Assembly (NCBI RefSeq): GCF_001306455.1
Contig: NZ_LGTQ01000010.1
Coordinates: forward strand, 186,001-250,000
Length of the DNA: 64,000 nucleotides
Source: Jiulongibacter sediminis
GTDB taxonomy: Bacteria; Bacteroidota; Bacteroidia; Cytophagales; Spirosomataceae
Direction: 5' to 3'
The first letter of the stretch is position 1; every line of letters begins with the position of its first letter. Positions 8,588 through 17,246 of the stretch are shown in pieces. The notes beneath the pieces are model-generated. The model did not search any database. It saw nothing but the letters and a program-made list of their open reading frames with translations, and was not told where the DNA came from. Made by a program: the position numbers and the translations under genes.

Positions 8588-9708
8588 CTGTGAAATATAA
8601 GGGCCAAAAAATTGATAAAGAACTTATTCTTGACTGGTATTTTGACAATAAAGAACGGTTTGGGGTAAAAGTTGGACTTCATTTTCTGTTTTGGGCTTTA
8701 TGCTTCAATATTGGCTGGTTCATTCACTTCAAGAATTTTCCAAATATAAGTCAGGCTGAATGGGTCTATTATCAATTAAACTACACTCTAAATCTTATTG
8801 TATTCTATCTTCTGTCCCTTCAATTAAAAAGGGGGCTATGGACCCTTATCATAATACTAACTTTCATTTTAGTTCCGGTTTATATAGTCTCTACTAAACT
8901 TTTCTTTGAATTAAGTCATTCTTTTTATCCACAATCTCAATATATTTCAATCTGGAGGTTGAATTATTGGTGTAATAGTTATTGGGAGCTATTCACTGTC
9001 TTTAAGTCATACCGTATGGCATTTTCTTATAATGCCGCAGTAATATTTATCTTCTTTGTTATAAAATTCTTGTTGACTAACATTGAGCAAAATGAATTGA
9101 ACCAAAGAAAACTTGAAGAAAATTTAGAACTTGAGCTAAGCTTTCTTCGCTCACAAGTAAATCCGCATTTCCTGTTTAATACATTAAACAATATTTACGG
9201 TCAGGCTCTTTCAAATGAGAAGGCGACTCTATTGATTATTTCTCTTTCAAAAATTCTCAGGTACTCTTTTCACACGTCTGAAATATCGTTGGTTCCTCTT
9301 AGCAAAGAGTTAGATATTGCTCGACAGTATTGCACGCTTTTAGATGTATTTCTCAAAAGAAATAAACCAATTGAGATAATTGGAAATCAAACAAGTAATC
9401 GGCTTATACCTTCATTTGAAATTATCACGCCCCTAGACTGTCTTTTCATATTTTACAAGTACGAGACAGAAGAGAGTTGCAGGGTGATAAAAATCTTGAA
9501 GGACATAGCACACTTAGACTTTTCTATCTGGATAACAAACGAGTTTAAGTCGGGGAAATTTATAAAACTCTTTAACGACGTGTCATATAGGCTCATAAAG
9601 ACTACTAACATGGAAAAGGCCCAACTTTTTTACACAGAAGAGCCCGACAAAATCAATATTGTTTATAAAAGTGACGTAAATCTAAAAGAGATGAAATTAG
9701 TGCTGTGA
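8584..9708 (+). CDS. LytS-like sensor with phospho-His but no recognisable ATPase domain
   Basis: 374 residues from TTG at 8584, which would overlap the regulator stop as TTGA; GTG at 8590 is the alternative. Four hydrophobic segments lie near residues 32-48, 62-80, 85-108 and 150-164. A linker helix leads to the His_kinase (PF06580) box FLRSQVNPHFLFNTLNNIYG with His at about residue 195, and the following VPLSKELDIARQYCTLLD segment is also typical. After about residue 255 the expected ATPase N box (ENAIKHG type) and Gly box are absent; instead there is IIGNQTSNRLIPSFEIITPLD and a tail with no known motif. It therefore probably cannot bind ATP itself. It overlaps the next gene by GTGA. Confidence 0.88.
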   Translation: MTVKYKGQKIDKELILDWYFDNKERFGVKVGLHFLFWALCFNIGWFIHFKNFPNISQAEWVYYQLNYTLNLIVFYLLSLQLKRGLWTLIIILTFILVPVYIVSTKLFFELSHSFYPQSQYISIWRLNYWCNSYWELFTVFKSYRMAFSYNAAVIFIFFVIKFLLTNIEQNELNQRKLEENLELELSFLRSQVNPHFLFNTLNNIYGQALSNEKATLLIISLSKILRYSFHTSEISLVPLSKELDIARQYCTLLDVFLKRNKPIEIIGNQTSNRLIPSFEIITPLDCLFIFYKYETEESCRVIKILKDIAHLDFSIWITNEFKSGKFIKLFNDVSYRLIKTTNMEKAQLFYTEEPDKINIVYKSDVNLKEMKLVL

Positions 9709-10811
9709 AAATAACTCAAAAAAATAAAGGTTTATCTCTTGCTGGAATGTTCAAACACTATCATGAGAAAGCCAAAATAGTAACACTTGGTTTAATATTT
9801 TATCACATTTTGTTCTGGGGCACCGGCCTGGGACTATTCTTTATGTTAATGTTAAACGGAGAACACGTCCAGCTTGACGCTCTGGCGTTCTATTTTCTTC
9901 TATATATTGGCAATATCATCTTCTTTTATGTTTTAATTTTCAGAAGGCCCACATTAAATATTAGAGGTCTTGTCGTTTTATTGTCGTTACCTTTTTTCTG
10001 GTTCATTCTTTACAACTTATCGATCGGTTTTATTCGAGTTATTTTTCCGAAGGATGAAACCCTCTCTCCTATTTTTGAACAATTTTTCTTTTCACCATTA
10101 GAAATTTACAAGACTCTCTTTGCCCAAGCAATTGATTCAAATTTTGCAGTAATGCTTATGCCCACCTCCGCCTTAACAGTATATTGGTTATGGAAAAAAC
10201 AGGAGCAAAATAAAAAGCTTACCGAAGAAGAATTAAATCTAAAACTCAACCTCCTGAGAACTAAAATTAACCCCACACTTCTCTTTAGAACCCTTAATGA
10301 ACTTGAAGAAGTTACAGCCGACCAACCCGACGCCAAAGAAAGCATCCAAAAACTCTCGTCCTTAATGGCCTACTCTATTAACGAAACAGGAAATGAGGCC
10401 GTGGAATTGAAGAGAGAGATTGAGTTTGTTTGGGAATATGTTGCTCTTGCCAGAATGCGTTTGAATGAAAAAAAGAAAATCAATCTGGAAGTTCTTGGGA
10501 ATCCTGTTCATTTAAAAATCAGACCGCTTATCTTAATTTCTTTTGTTGAAAACTCCATAAAGCATGGTCTTAATAAAACGAATAAAAATGCGTGGGTAGA
10601 CATCAAGATAGTTATAGAGAAATCTGAAATATTCTTTATTTGTAGGAATAGTATATCAGCGGAAAATAAATCTACAGATTTTGAAACCAGCGGTATCGGA
10701 CTAAAAAATACCAAAAAAAGGCTTTCATATTACTACCCCAAAAAACATGAGCTTCAAATTTCTGAAGTTGAGAAGGAATACTCAGTAAAACTGAGAATAC
10801 AACTGGACTAG
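9705..10811 (+). CDS. LytS-like sensor with ATPase domain but without the phospho-His
   Basis: 368 residues from GTG at 9705, overlapping the previous stop by four bases (GTGA). Four hydrophobic segments are near residues 25-50, 58-79, 88-110 and 146-163. The dimer/phosphotransfer box reads LLRTKINPTLLFRTLNELEE: the conserved NPHFLFN has become NPTLLFR, so the phospho-acceptor His is Thr191. In contrast the ATPase half looks intact, with the N box LISFVENSIKHGLNK (Asn283) and Gly box TSGIGLKNTKKRL. It is the mirror image of the upstream sensor, which keeps the His and lacks the ATPase. A working heterodimer that phosphorylates in trans is the natural inference. Confidence 0.88.
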   Translation: MKITQKNKGLSLAGMFKHYHEKAKIVTLGLIFYHILFWGTGLGLFFMLMLNGEHVQLDALAFYFLLYIGNIIFFYVLIFRRPTLNIRGLVVLLSLPFFWFILYNLSIGFIRVIFPKDETLSPIFEQFFFSPLEIYKTLFAQAIDSNFAVMLMPTSALTVYWLWKKQEQNKKLTEEELNLKLNLLRTKINPTLLFRTLNELEEVTADQPDAKESIQKLSSLMAYSINETGNEAVELKREIEFVWEYVALARMRLNEKKKINLEVLGNPVHLKIRPLILISFVENSIKHGLNKTNKNAWVDIKIVIEKSEIFFICRNSISAENKSTDFETSGIGLKNTKKRLSYYYPKKHELQISEVEKEYSVKLRIQLD

Positions 10812-11086
10812 TCATTTACCGCTCGATAAAAAAACTTCAGATTGCAGATGGGGCTTCCGTTTATCGCAAAACTAAACCCGTTCGTCGCAAAAAGTATTGC
10901 CAGAACACCCTACTTAACTAATTTTAAACATGTTTCTGAGACATAAACACAACTTTACACAACAAACTCAGATTCATCAAACACTTTGATAAAAGGCTCG
11001 CTTCTAAATCCACACAACTAACATTTCGTCCTAACCTCTAAAGTATTTTTTTTATAACCCCTTGCTTGATCTACGGTTTACAAAAA
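10812..11086 (+). other. Intergenic DNA between convergent genes, with LytTR-type operator
   Basis: 275 bases between the end of the sensor operon and the end of the BNR-repeat gene. It holds the direct repeat at 10856-10892 and otherwise A/T-rich DNA. No tRNA or convincing terminator is seen. The only short frame downstream of the repeat is 19 codons from an ATG at 10930, which is too short to support by sequence alone. Confidence 0.5.
10856..10885 (+). promoter_or_regulatory. Predicted LytTR-binding direct repeat
   Basis: Two 9-mers, TCCGTTTAT (10856-10864) and CCCGTTCGT (10877-10885), are separated by 12 bases. The published LytTR-domain consensus is [TA][AC][CA]GTTN[AG][TG], repeated with 12-13 bases between copies. 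The first copy matches at all nine positions and the second at eight. The shared sequence is longer than the consensus: CCGTTTATCGCAAAA and CCGTTCGTCGCAAAA agree at 13 of 15 positions with a 21-base period. It sits 45 bases after the LytTR operon. Confidence 0.6.
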
Positions 11087-12076
11087 CTATAATTTTAACC
11101 GTCCGAATCGTCCTTCAGCCCCAATTGCGAAACAGTTTTTACCGGCACAACGGACCACATGGAAAGGTATCGTATCAACCGTTTCCCAGTAAAACCCTTG
11201 ATTGACAGAGACAGATGTTCCTGATGGACCTGTCACGATTAAAGTATTCTTAACGGAGGCTGCCGATTCTTTCAAACCCGGCGGATCTATCTTTCCACTC
11301 TGCCAACGTTGACCACCGTCTAAAGTCATGGCCATATTAATTTGCTCTTCTTTGTCGGCCAGATAGTCACCTCCCAGAATAAAGCCTCGTTCATTGTTCA
11401 TAAAATGAAGGCCAAAGATTCCATTACTATCGCCCGAAGGAAAGCCCGTATCTACCACAAACCAGTTTTGACCAGAGTTCTCAGAGACCAATAGTTGCGA
11501 TTGAAATGCGTACCAAATCTTGGTTCCATTAGTTACCATTCCACTGTTGCTGGCCGCAAAAGAGGCTGAACCTTTCTTCACTTTGGGTAATAGGTTTGCA
11601 TTAACCCTTTTCCAGTTTCGGCCACCATCTTGGGTTTCCAAAAGATAGACTTCATCCCCTACAGCATCGCCGAATACAAATCCATGACTTTCGTTTAAAA
11701 AACAAACGCCATCTAAAAACACCCCGGACTGATCAGTTTCAAAAACCTTCTGCCAGGTTTCACCTCCGTCTTTCGTTCTGAAGATTTTGGCAGCACCTTC
11801 TTCTGCCAAACCTGCACTAACTGCAATGGCGACTTTCTTACTTAAACCTTTAATTCCCCTAAAATCAAGCCCCGGCCTTTCGCCAACCCGGAAACTATTC
11901 CAGTTTTCGCCACCATCCACAGACCTTAAAACTGTATTGGCAGAGCCTCCGGCCCATATTACTTTTTTACTCAGCACGTCCATCGACCGAAAAGAAGATT
12001 TTGAGCCTGTATCGACCATACTCCACTGAGCTAGAACAGAAAAGTTGACGAGAAAAAGAAAAATATATTTCATCAT
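11087..12076 (-). CDS. Secreted BNR/Asp-box repeat (beta-propeller) protein
   Basis: 329 residues with an N-terminal signal peptide (MMKYIFLFLVNFSVLAQ). Repeated Asp-box motifs of the S-x-D-x-G-x-x-W form are visible: RSVDGGENWNSF near residue 48, RTKDGGETWQKV near 105, ETQDGGRNWKRV near 145, VSENSGQNWFVV near 195 and MTLDGGQRWQSG near 250. This is the Ycf48/sortilin-like beta-propeller fold. Bacteroidota members are often labelled oxidoreductase without evidence. No catalytic residues can be assigned. It is divergent from batD. Confidence 0.8.
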   Translation of the reverse strand: MMKYIFLFLVNFSVLAQWSMVDTGSKSSFRSMDVLSKKVIWAGGSANTVLRSVDGGENWNSFRVGERPGLDFRGIKGLSKKVAIAVSAGLAEEGAAKIFRTKDGGETWQKVFETDQSGVFLDGVCFLNESHGFVFGDAVGDEVYLLETQDGGRNWKRVNANLLPKVKKGSASFAASNSGMVTNGTKIWYAFQSQLLVSENSGQNWFVVDTGFPSGDSNGIFGLHFMNNERGFILGGDYLADKEEQINMAMTLDGGQRWQSGKIDPPGLKESAASVKNTLIVTGPSGTSVSVNQGFYWETVDTIPFHVVRCAGKNCFAIGAEGRFGRLKL

Positions 12077-12125
12077 AGCGACAAAGTTAGAAGAACCTAA
12101 AGTAATGGTTTTGGAAGGCTTTCGC

Positions 12126-12133
12126 TAATTTTG
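12126..12133 (+). promoter_or_regulatory. Candidate -7 element of batD
   Basis: TAATTTTG matches TAnnTTTG but ends only 4 bases before the batD ATG, so transcription would begin at or next to the start codon. Confidence 0.35.
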
Positions 12134-12137
12134 CCCA

Positions 12138-13496
12138 ATGAGGTGGATTCATTTGATCTTACTGTTTTTAGTCTCCCTGAAAAGCTTCTCGCAAAAAAAT
12201 GAGGTTCAAATCACAACCAGTGGCCGCAACCTGAGTATTGGAGATGAATTCACCATTTCTATTGTGATCAGGGACTCCAAAAACAGTAATGTTTCTGAAT
12301 TGCCCCCATTGCCCGGTTTGAGAAAGGAAGGCAGGTCAGTTTCTCATTCAAACGTGACTATAGAAGGCAAGAGGCATCTTCAGCATACAATTAGCCAAAA
12401 GTACATTGCTGTAAAATCAGGAGAGTATGATTTACCTACTTTTCAAATCACAATCAATGGTCAAAAATATGAGTTTCCTGATGCTCATTTGAGCATTGAG
12501 AGTTCGGAGGAAGAAAGCCTTCAAGATAGTCTGAGTACGAAAGATGATGCCCTGCTTTTTTTATTCGTTAATAAGAAAGACATTTTTGTGGGAGAAGGTT
12601 TCAGAATGCATCTGGCATTTTATGTTTCCGAGGAAAATACCGCTGAATGGGAGTTCCCAAGAAACCTGACGAGTCAAATATCAGAAATATACGAACTCTT
12701 AAAACCTAAAAATTGTGTTGAAAGTCGTAAAAAAATTAGCAGCATAAGGCCGGAACAGGCCACTATTGGAGGCAAAAATTACATCCGCTATAAACTCTTT
12801 GAGGGCGTTTACTATCCACTTTCCGAGGGCCCGATCGCTCTACCTCAAGTGGGTTTAATAATGGATCAAAAGAAGTCTGCCGGCGACAGCTCAAAAGTTG
12901 AAAAAATTCCATTTTTCTCCCGCCCCTTCAGTCTAAACGTTACGCCTCTTCCTGAACATCCTTTGAAAAACAGGATATCTGTTGGGCAATATTCTTTGAC
13001 AGACAAACCACTACCTCAGAATGTACAAACAGGAAAAATCCTCAATTACTCAATTCAAATTTCAGGTAGTGGAAATACGAATAGCCTGAGTTTTGAGAAA
13101 CCGGCCAATGATTCAAAATTTGATATCTACCCTCCTTCATCTTCGTTAAATCAATCTGATGGTGCAGAGACTGGGAGCCGTACTTTCAATTTCAAAATTT
13201 TCCCGAAAGACTCAGGTAGTTATCAGATGGGAAACTACTTTGAATGGATCTATTTTGACACACAATCTGGTACTTACGACACTCTAAGACCTGACAGATT
13301 GGTTAATGTTACAGGGCCGACAATTATCACTTCTTCTGCACAAGAGCGAAGTATTTATGAAAACCTGGCAGAGAAGTCTGTTGAAAAAAGAGAAATCAAT
13401 TTCAGAAAAATTGTAAAAAATGTCGCCAATGTTGTCCTTTTCTTGATGTTGGTGGGAATGCTCTTTATTTTTGAATTTCGAAGTAACAAACACTAG
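12138..13496 (+). CDS. batD: BatD family protein
   Basis: 452 residues: signal peptide (MRWIHLILLFLVSLKSFS), a large periplasmic part made of beta-rich repeats, and one C-terminal membrane segment (VVLFLMLVGMLFIFEF, about 430-446). BatD features seen include VSELPPLPGLRKEGRSVS, QHTISQKYIAVKSGEYDLPTFQI and FVNKKDIFVGEGFRMHLAFYV. BatD belongs to the Bacteroides aerotolerance set that works with MoxR/BatA/BatB; none of those partners lies nearby, so this may be one of several BatD paralogues. aroC follows 12 bases later. Confidence 0.82.
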   Translation: MRWIHLILLFLVSLKSFSQKNEVQITTSGRNLSIGDEFTISIVIRDSKNSNVSELPPLPGLRKEGRSVSHSNVTIEGKRHLQHTISQKYIAVKSGEYDLPTFQITINGQKYEFPDAHLSIESSEEESLQDSLSTKDDALLFLFVNKKDIFVGEGFRMHLAFYVSEENTAEWEFPRNLTSQISEIYELLKPKNCVESRKKISSIRPEQATIGGKNYIRYKLFEGVYYPLSEGPIALPQVGLIMDQKKSAGDSSKVEKIPFFSRPFSLNVTPLPEHPLKNRISVGQYSLTDKPLPQNVQTGKILNYSIQISGSGNTNSLSFEKPANDSKFDIYPPSSSLNQSDGAETGSRTFNFKIFPKDSGSYQMGNYFEWIYFDTQSGTYDTLRPDRLVNVTGPTIITSSAQERSIYENLAEKSVEKREINFRKIVKNVANVVLFLMLVGMLFIFEFRSNKH

Positions 13497-13508
13497 AATA
13501 AACCACCT

Positions 13509-14585
13509 ATGGGAAGCACCTACGGTAAGATTTTTAACATATCCACTTTTGGCGAATCTCACGGAAAAGCAATTGGAGTTGTGATAGACGGCTGTCCGTC
13601 AAATCTGGATTTTGATGAGGCTTTTATTCAGGAGCAACTGGACCGTAGAAAACCAGGTCAATCAAGAATAACCACTCAACGGAAAGAAGGAGATAGCTTT
13701 CAGGTGCTATCAGGTGTTTTTGAAGGCAAAACTACCGGAACTCCCATTGCAATGGTAATTTTCAATGAAGACCAGCGAAGCAAAGATTATAGTCATATTG
13801 CAGATAGCTTCAGGCCTTCTCACGCTGATTATACCTACTCCGCCAAATACGGAAACAGAGACTATCGTGGTGGCGGAAGAAGCTCTGCCAGAGAAACTGC
13901 AGCCAGGGTGGCAGCGGGTGCGGTGGCCCAGCAGGTGCTCAAAGGTTTAGGTATTGAAATTAATGCTTATGTCAATCAGGTGGGTCGTTTAAAACTGGAA
14001 AAAAGTTATCAGGAACTAGACCTTTCAAAAACCTACGAAAATGCAGCTCGCTGCCCTGATGAAGACATGGCTCAGCAGATGTTTGACTACATTGATAAAA
14101 CCCGTAAAAAAGGAGACTCCATTGGTGGTGTGATTTCATGTGTAGCTAAAGGCGTGCCGGCAGGCTGGGGAGAGCCCGTTTTTGATAAATTACATGCCGA
14201 ACTCGGCAAAGCTATGCTCAGTATAAATGCTGTGAAAGGCTTTGATTATGGAAGCGGTTTTGACGGCACTGAATTATATGGTTCTCAGCATAATGATGAG
14301 TTTTATACTGATGACCAGGGTAATGTAAGAACCAAGACAAACCATGCCGGTGGTATCCTCGGCGGCATTAGTAGTGGGGAAGATATCTATTTCAGAGTGG
14401 CATTTAAGCCCACAGCTACGATCATGGTTGATCAAGAGAGCGTTGATAAAGACGGAAACGCAATTACCGTTTCAGGCAAAGGCCGCCATGACCCATGCGT
14501 GCTGCCAAGAGCTGTGCCTATCGTAGAAGCCATGGCGGCCTTAGTGTTAGTTGATTTTTATTTGAGAAGAAAGGCGGAGGGTTAG
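13509..14585 (+). CDS. aroC: Chorismate synthase
   Basis: 358 residues. It catalyses the last step of the shikimate pathway, 5-enolpyruvylshikimate-3-phosphate to chorismate, with reduced FMN. Signatures seen: [17 protein letters not shown] at the N-terminus (GESHG), the [17 protein letters not shown] block at about 46-63, [37 protein letters not shown] around 103-140 (in parts: [26 protein letters not shown]) and the C-terminal [20 protein letters not shown]. Its stop overlaps the convergent lipoprotein gene by four bases (TTAG). Confidence 0.97.
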   Translation: MGSTYGKIFNISTFGESHGKAIGVVIDGCPSNLDFDEAFIQEQLDRRKPGQSRITTQRKEGDSFQVLSGVFEGKTTGTPIAMVIFNEDQRSKDYSHIADSFRPSHADYTYSAKYGNRDYRGGGRSSARETAARVAAGAVAQQVLKGLGIEINAYVNQVGRLKLEKSYQELDLSKTYENAARCPDEDMAQQMFDYIDKTRKKGDSIGGVISCVAKGVPAGWGEPVFDKLHAELGKAMLSINAVKGFDYGSGFDGTELYGSQHNDEFYTDDQGNVRTKTNHAGGILGGISSGEDIYFRVAFKPTATIMVDQESVDKDGNAITVSGKGRHDPCVLPRAVPIVEAMAALVLVDFYLRRKAEG

Positions 14586-15598
14586 CTCGGCTTTATGGTA
14601 TCAAGATAGGCTAACCAGTCTTCTTTTGTGGTATTTGAGACTTCTATTTCTATCTGACCTTCATTTTCAACCTTCATTCTTTTGTTTCCTGTAAAAATCC
14701 GATCCTCAACGGTCAGACCGAAAGCGACTATTTCAACCTCCAACCCTACGGGCAGCGGAAATTTTTTACCGAAGGGCACATCCATGAGGGAATTGGTTGA
14801 GGGTATGTACAAAAAGACAAAAAAGGCCTCAGGAATCCCACTTTTGACCTGCACACTGATTTGAACCTTGTCGCCCTCAAAGGAGCCATAGTGATCGATA
14901 TTGATCCAGCCTAACTCCGTTGGGAGAATGAGGTATTCATTCCGGAAATTTTCGAGAGAGTCCTGCCTTTCTTTCATTTGTTGAAGGGTCGCCGCATCCG
15001 TTTCCCAACAATCCTGCGATGATTGAATCTGACCCTCACAGGGGAAACCAATCCTTCGCATTTCGGGACCTTCCTGCCAGTCGATCATGCCATCGAGTCC
15101 CCGTTGCCCCTGAAAATAGTTAAATTGGTCACCGGAAACGAGACTCACGGCCTCAAGTCGAAGGTTTGAAACCTCTGCCAATTTAAGCTCTTCCCCATTT
15201 TTGCTTATGTTCAGAAAAAACTCACCACCCGAAAATAACAGGCGGTCTCCGGCCATGGTCGGAGCCCGGTGAAGTATCATTTCTCTCGGTGTCAAAACTT
15301 CAAGAAATTCAATCTCAAACGGATAACTGACAGAACCACCTCTTTCACTTATCAGATCCCGGGGGCTTACATAGAGCCGGGAACCATAAGGCCCTACCAG
15401 GGGCATATCGGCATAGCTGTTGATGGTTTTGATAGTGCTTTTCGATGCCCAATCGTCAAAGAGTTCTGAAATATTGCGGGTAAACGTCACTCCCAATTCC
15501 GGATCATAAAGACGATCGGCAGGCCGAAGGCGGGCGTCTGAGCAGGCCAGAAGCACACTAAACAGCAGCAATAAAAGAAAAACGGCGGATTTATTCAT
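14582..15598 (-). CDS. Lipoprotein of unknown function
   Basis: 338 residues from the ATG at 15598, chosen because it places a lipoprotein signal ([19 protein letters not shown]) at the N-terminus with the lipid Cys in LLAC. An in-frame extension to 15673 would overlap the upstream gene. The mature part is soluble and beta-rich with no domain that I recognise. It contains one pair of Cys ([11 protein letters not shown]) around residue 210. It lies 19 bases after an outer-membrane barrel gene and the phosphoribosyltransferase gene, all on the minus strand, so the three are probably one transcript. Confidence 0.7.
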   Translation of the reverse strand: MNKSAVFLLLLLFSVLLACSDARLRPADRLYDPELGVTFTRNISELFDDWASKSTIKTINSYADMPLVGPYGSRLYVSPRDLISERGGSVSYPFEIEFLEVLTPREMILHRAPTMAGDRLLFSGGEFFLNISKNGEELKLAEVSNLRLEAVSLVSGDQFNYFQGQRGLDGMIDWQEGPEMRRIGFPCEGQIQSSQDCWETDAATLQQMKERQDSLENFRNEYLILPTELGWINIDHYGSFEGDKVQISVQVKSGIPEAFFVFLYIPSTNSLMDVPFGKKFPLPVGLEVEIVAFGLTVEDRIFTGNKRMKVENEGQIEIEVSNTTKEDWLAYLDTIKPS

Positions 15599-15617
15599 GA
15601 ATATGCAGAGGTCGGTT

Positions 15618-16148
15618 TTAGAGGATTTTCGGGCATTGGAGCTGGGGATTTTTACGCTTTTTTCGTGAGACATACCCTCTGAATTTCAACCCAAAGTCGG
15701 TGTAACTTTCTTTCCAGAGTATATTGTATTTGACTTCACTAAACAAGGCCATAGAACCGAATCCGATTTCAAGGCCGGCTCCGGGTTTGGGCAGAACATT
15801 AAACCGGCTGGCTCTTGAATTTAAGGATGGGAAATAATTGAACCATTGGTTCAGATCTACCGCACCGAGCAGGTAAAATTTGGCAGAGTTGGACTGAAGA
15901 GGACTGTAATGAACAGCCAGACCGGCATAAACCTCGTGAATGGAATTGAACCCGGCCGGCTGATATTTGGCCTGCGGAACCACCGCCATTGTCGAGGACA
16001 GCGGAATTTCATACCGCAGACCAGCCCCCATTCCCTGAATGGCGTAGTTATAATGAAACTGCAAACCCAGACCGGTAGGCATTTGCCCCTGGCTTTGGCC
16101 AATGGCCATCACCAGAATAAGAAGAAAGAACCCTTTGATTTTGTGCAC
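15618..16148 (-). CDS. Outer-membrane beta-barrel-like protein
   Basis: 176 residues with a signal peptide ending near GQSQG. The mature part alternates short hydrophobic strands and turns: GLGLQFHYNYAIQGMGAGLRYEI, AGLAVHYSPL, AKFYLLGAVDL, GAGLEIGFGSMALFSEVKYNILW, with a final strand DFGLKFRGYV. This is the look of a small (about 8-strand) porin-like barrel. The extreme C-terminus is basic rather than ending in an aromatic, so a modified anchor is possible. It starts 2 bases after the phosphoribosyltransferase stop. Confidence 0.65.
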   Translation of the reverse strand: MHKIKGFFLLILVMAIGQSQGQMPTGLGLQFHYNYAIQGMGAGLRYEIPLSSTMAVVPQAKYQPAGFNSIHEVYAGLAVHYSPLQSNSAKFYLLGAVDLNQWFNYFPSLNSRASRFNVLPKPGAGLEIGFGSMALFSEVKYNILWKESYTDFGLKFRGYVSRKKRKNPQLQCPKIL

Positions 16149-16150
16149 GC

Positions 16151-16663
16151 TCAGAATAAATAAACTCCCTTCTTTTCAACATCTGACAAAACGACCTTGA
16201 CATGGTCATTCAATGTGGTGGACAGTCCATAGCCTACGTAATCGGCCTTGATCGGAAATTGGAGAAAATCGCGATTCACCAGCACGGCCACCTGAAGACT
16301 CTTCAGGGAAATTGATAAGAAAGGGCGGAGACTGTAGGCCAGCGTACGGCCGGTATTTAGCACATCATCGACCAGAACCACAGTTTTCTTTTTGAAAGTA
16401 TCTACATCACACTCTATTTTTATATCGGGCTGAACCTCAGCCTGTTTATCGAGAACAATTTTCGCCAAGTAGATTTCTTTGTCTGTAATCTGCCTTAAAT
16501 TATCTACGATCTCAGAAGCTAAAGTATAGCCCTCACCGTTAACACCGGCAACAATCAGATTTTTCTCTTTATAATTATTCTCAAAGATCTGATAAGCCAT
16601 TCTTCTAACCTTCTGAGCGGTTTCCTCTGCATTTAAAAGCTCTTCTACTTCTTTTACTTCCAT
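16151..16663 (-). CDS. Phosphoribosyltransferase family protein (PyrR-like)
   Basis: 170 residues with the type I PRTase signature KKTVVLVDDVLNTGRTLAYSL at about residues 90-110 (PRPP-binding VVLVDDVLNTGRT) and an earlier IVAGVNGEGYTLASEI loop. Length and order resemble PyrR, which regulates pyrimidine genes or acts as uracil PRTase, but the match is too general to fix the substrate. It leads a minus-strand operon with a barrel and a lipoprotein and is divergent from the DUF4783 gene 73 bases away. Confidence 0.78.
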   Translation of the reverse strand: MEVKEVEELLNAEETAQKVRRMAYQIFENNYKEKNLIVAGVNGEGYTLASEIVDNLRQITDKEIYLAKIVLDKQAEVQPDIKIECDVDTFKKKTVVLVDDVLNTGRTLAYSLRPFLSISLKSLQVAVLVNRDFLQFPIKADYVGYGLSTTLNDHVKVVLSDVEKKGVYLF

Positions 16664-16736
16664 TGTGATTGGTTTGGCATAGTTTCTGTAAAATTAAGTA
16701 GAAAGAACCAAGTCAGGAAAACCTTTAAGATTATAT

Positions 16737-17156
16737 ATGAAATACCTTTTACCATTCTGCTTGAGTGTATTCTTGCTTTTGACAGGCCTCAGGGCAAATG
16801 ATTACACCACCGATTACGCCAGCGTTGCAAGCACTATTGAGTATTCGTTTAAAAAAGGAGATTCAGCTGAACTTAGCCTACTAATGGCAGAAAAGGTGGA
16901 ACTCATAATAGATTCTGAACAAGTAAACTTCAATGCCATCTCAGGAGAGCACGCCGGGCTCATCATGGCTAATTTCTTTAAGAAATATCCACCGGTATTT
17001 TTCGGTTACGAATTTGAAGGAGACAGCTCAAAAAATGTCAAATACTCAGTGGCTTCATATCAAAGTAGTAATACAGAGTTTTCAATTTACCTACTGATTA
17101 GTAAAACTTCAGGCAACCGTTTTGAAATCGAAACAATGCAGGTCAGAGAGAAATAG
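16737..17156 (+). CDS. DUF4783 exported protein
   Basis: 139 residues with a signal peptide (MKYLLPFCLSVFLLLTGLRA). The mature part has a SnoaL/NTF2-like layout: an N-terminal helix (VASTIEYSFKKGDSAELSLLM), then LIMANFFKKYPPVFFGYEFEGDSS and closing beta strands FSIYLLISKTSGNRFEIETMQVRE. This is the Bacteroidota family DUF4783, of unknown function. A terminator follows directly. Confidence 0.75.
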   Translation: MKYLLPFCLSVFLLLTGLRANDYTTDYASVASTIEYSFKKGDSAELSLLMAEKVELIIDSEQVNFNAISGEHAGLIMANFFKKYPPVFFGYEFEGDSSKNVKYSVASYQSSNTEFSIYLLISKTSGNRFEIETMQVREK

Positions 17157-17179
17157 TGATTTTCAAATTAATCAAAATG

Positions 17180-17207
17180 AAGGCTCGGTATTGTTCCGGG
17201 CCTTTTC
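17180..17207 (+). terminator. Terminator after the DUF4783 gene
   Basis: AAGGCTCGG (17180-17188) pairs with CCGGGCCTT (17196-17204) with one T-G wobble, followed by a T-rich run. Confidence 0.75.
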
Positions 17208-17246
17208 TATTTTTGCAACCCGTTTTAACGAGTAAACCAAGTATTG

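Noticed and set aside
10930-10989. 19-codon frame downstream of the LytTR-type repeat
   Set aside because: Too short to judge from sequence; considered as a possible peptide signal but nothing supports it beyond position.
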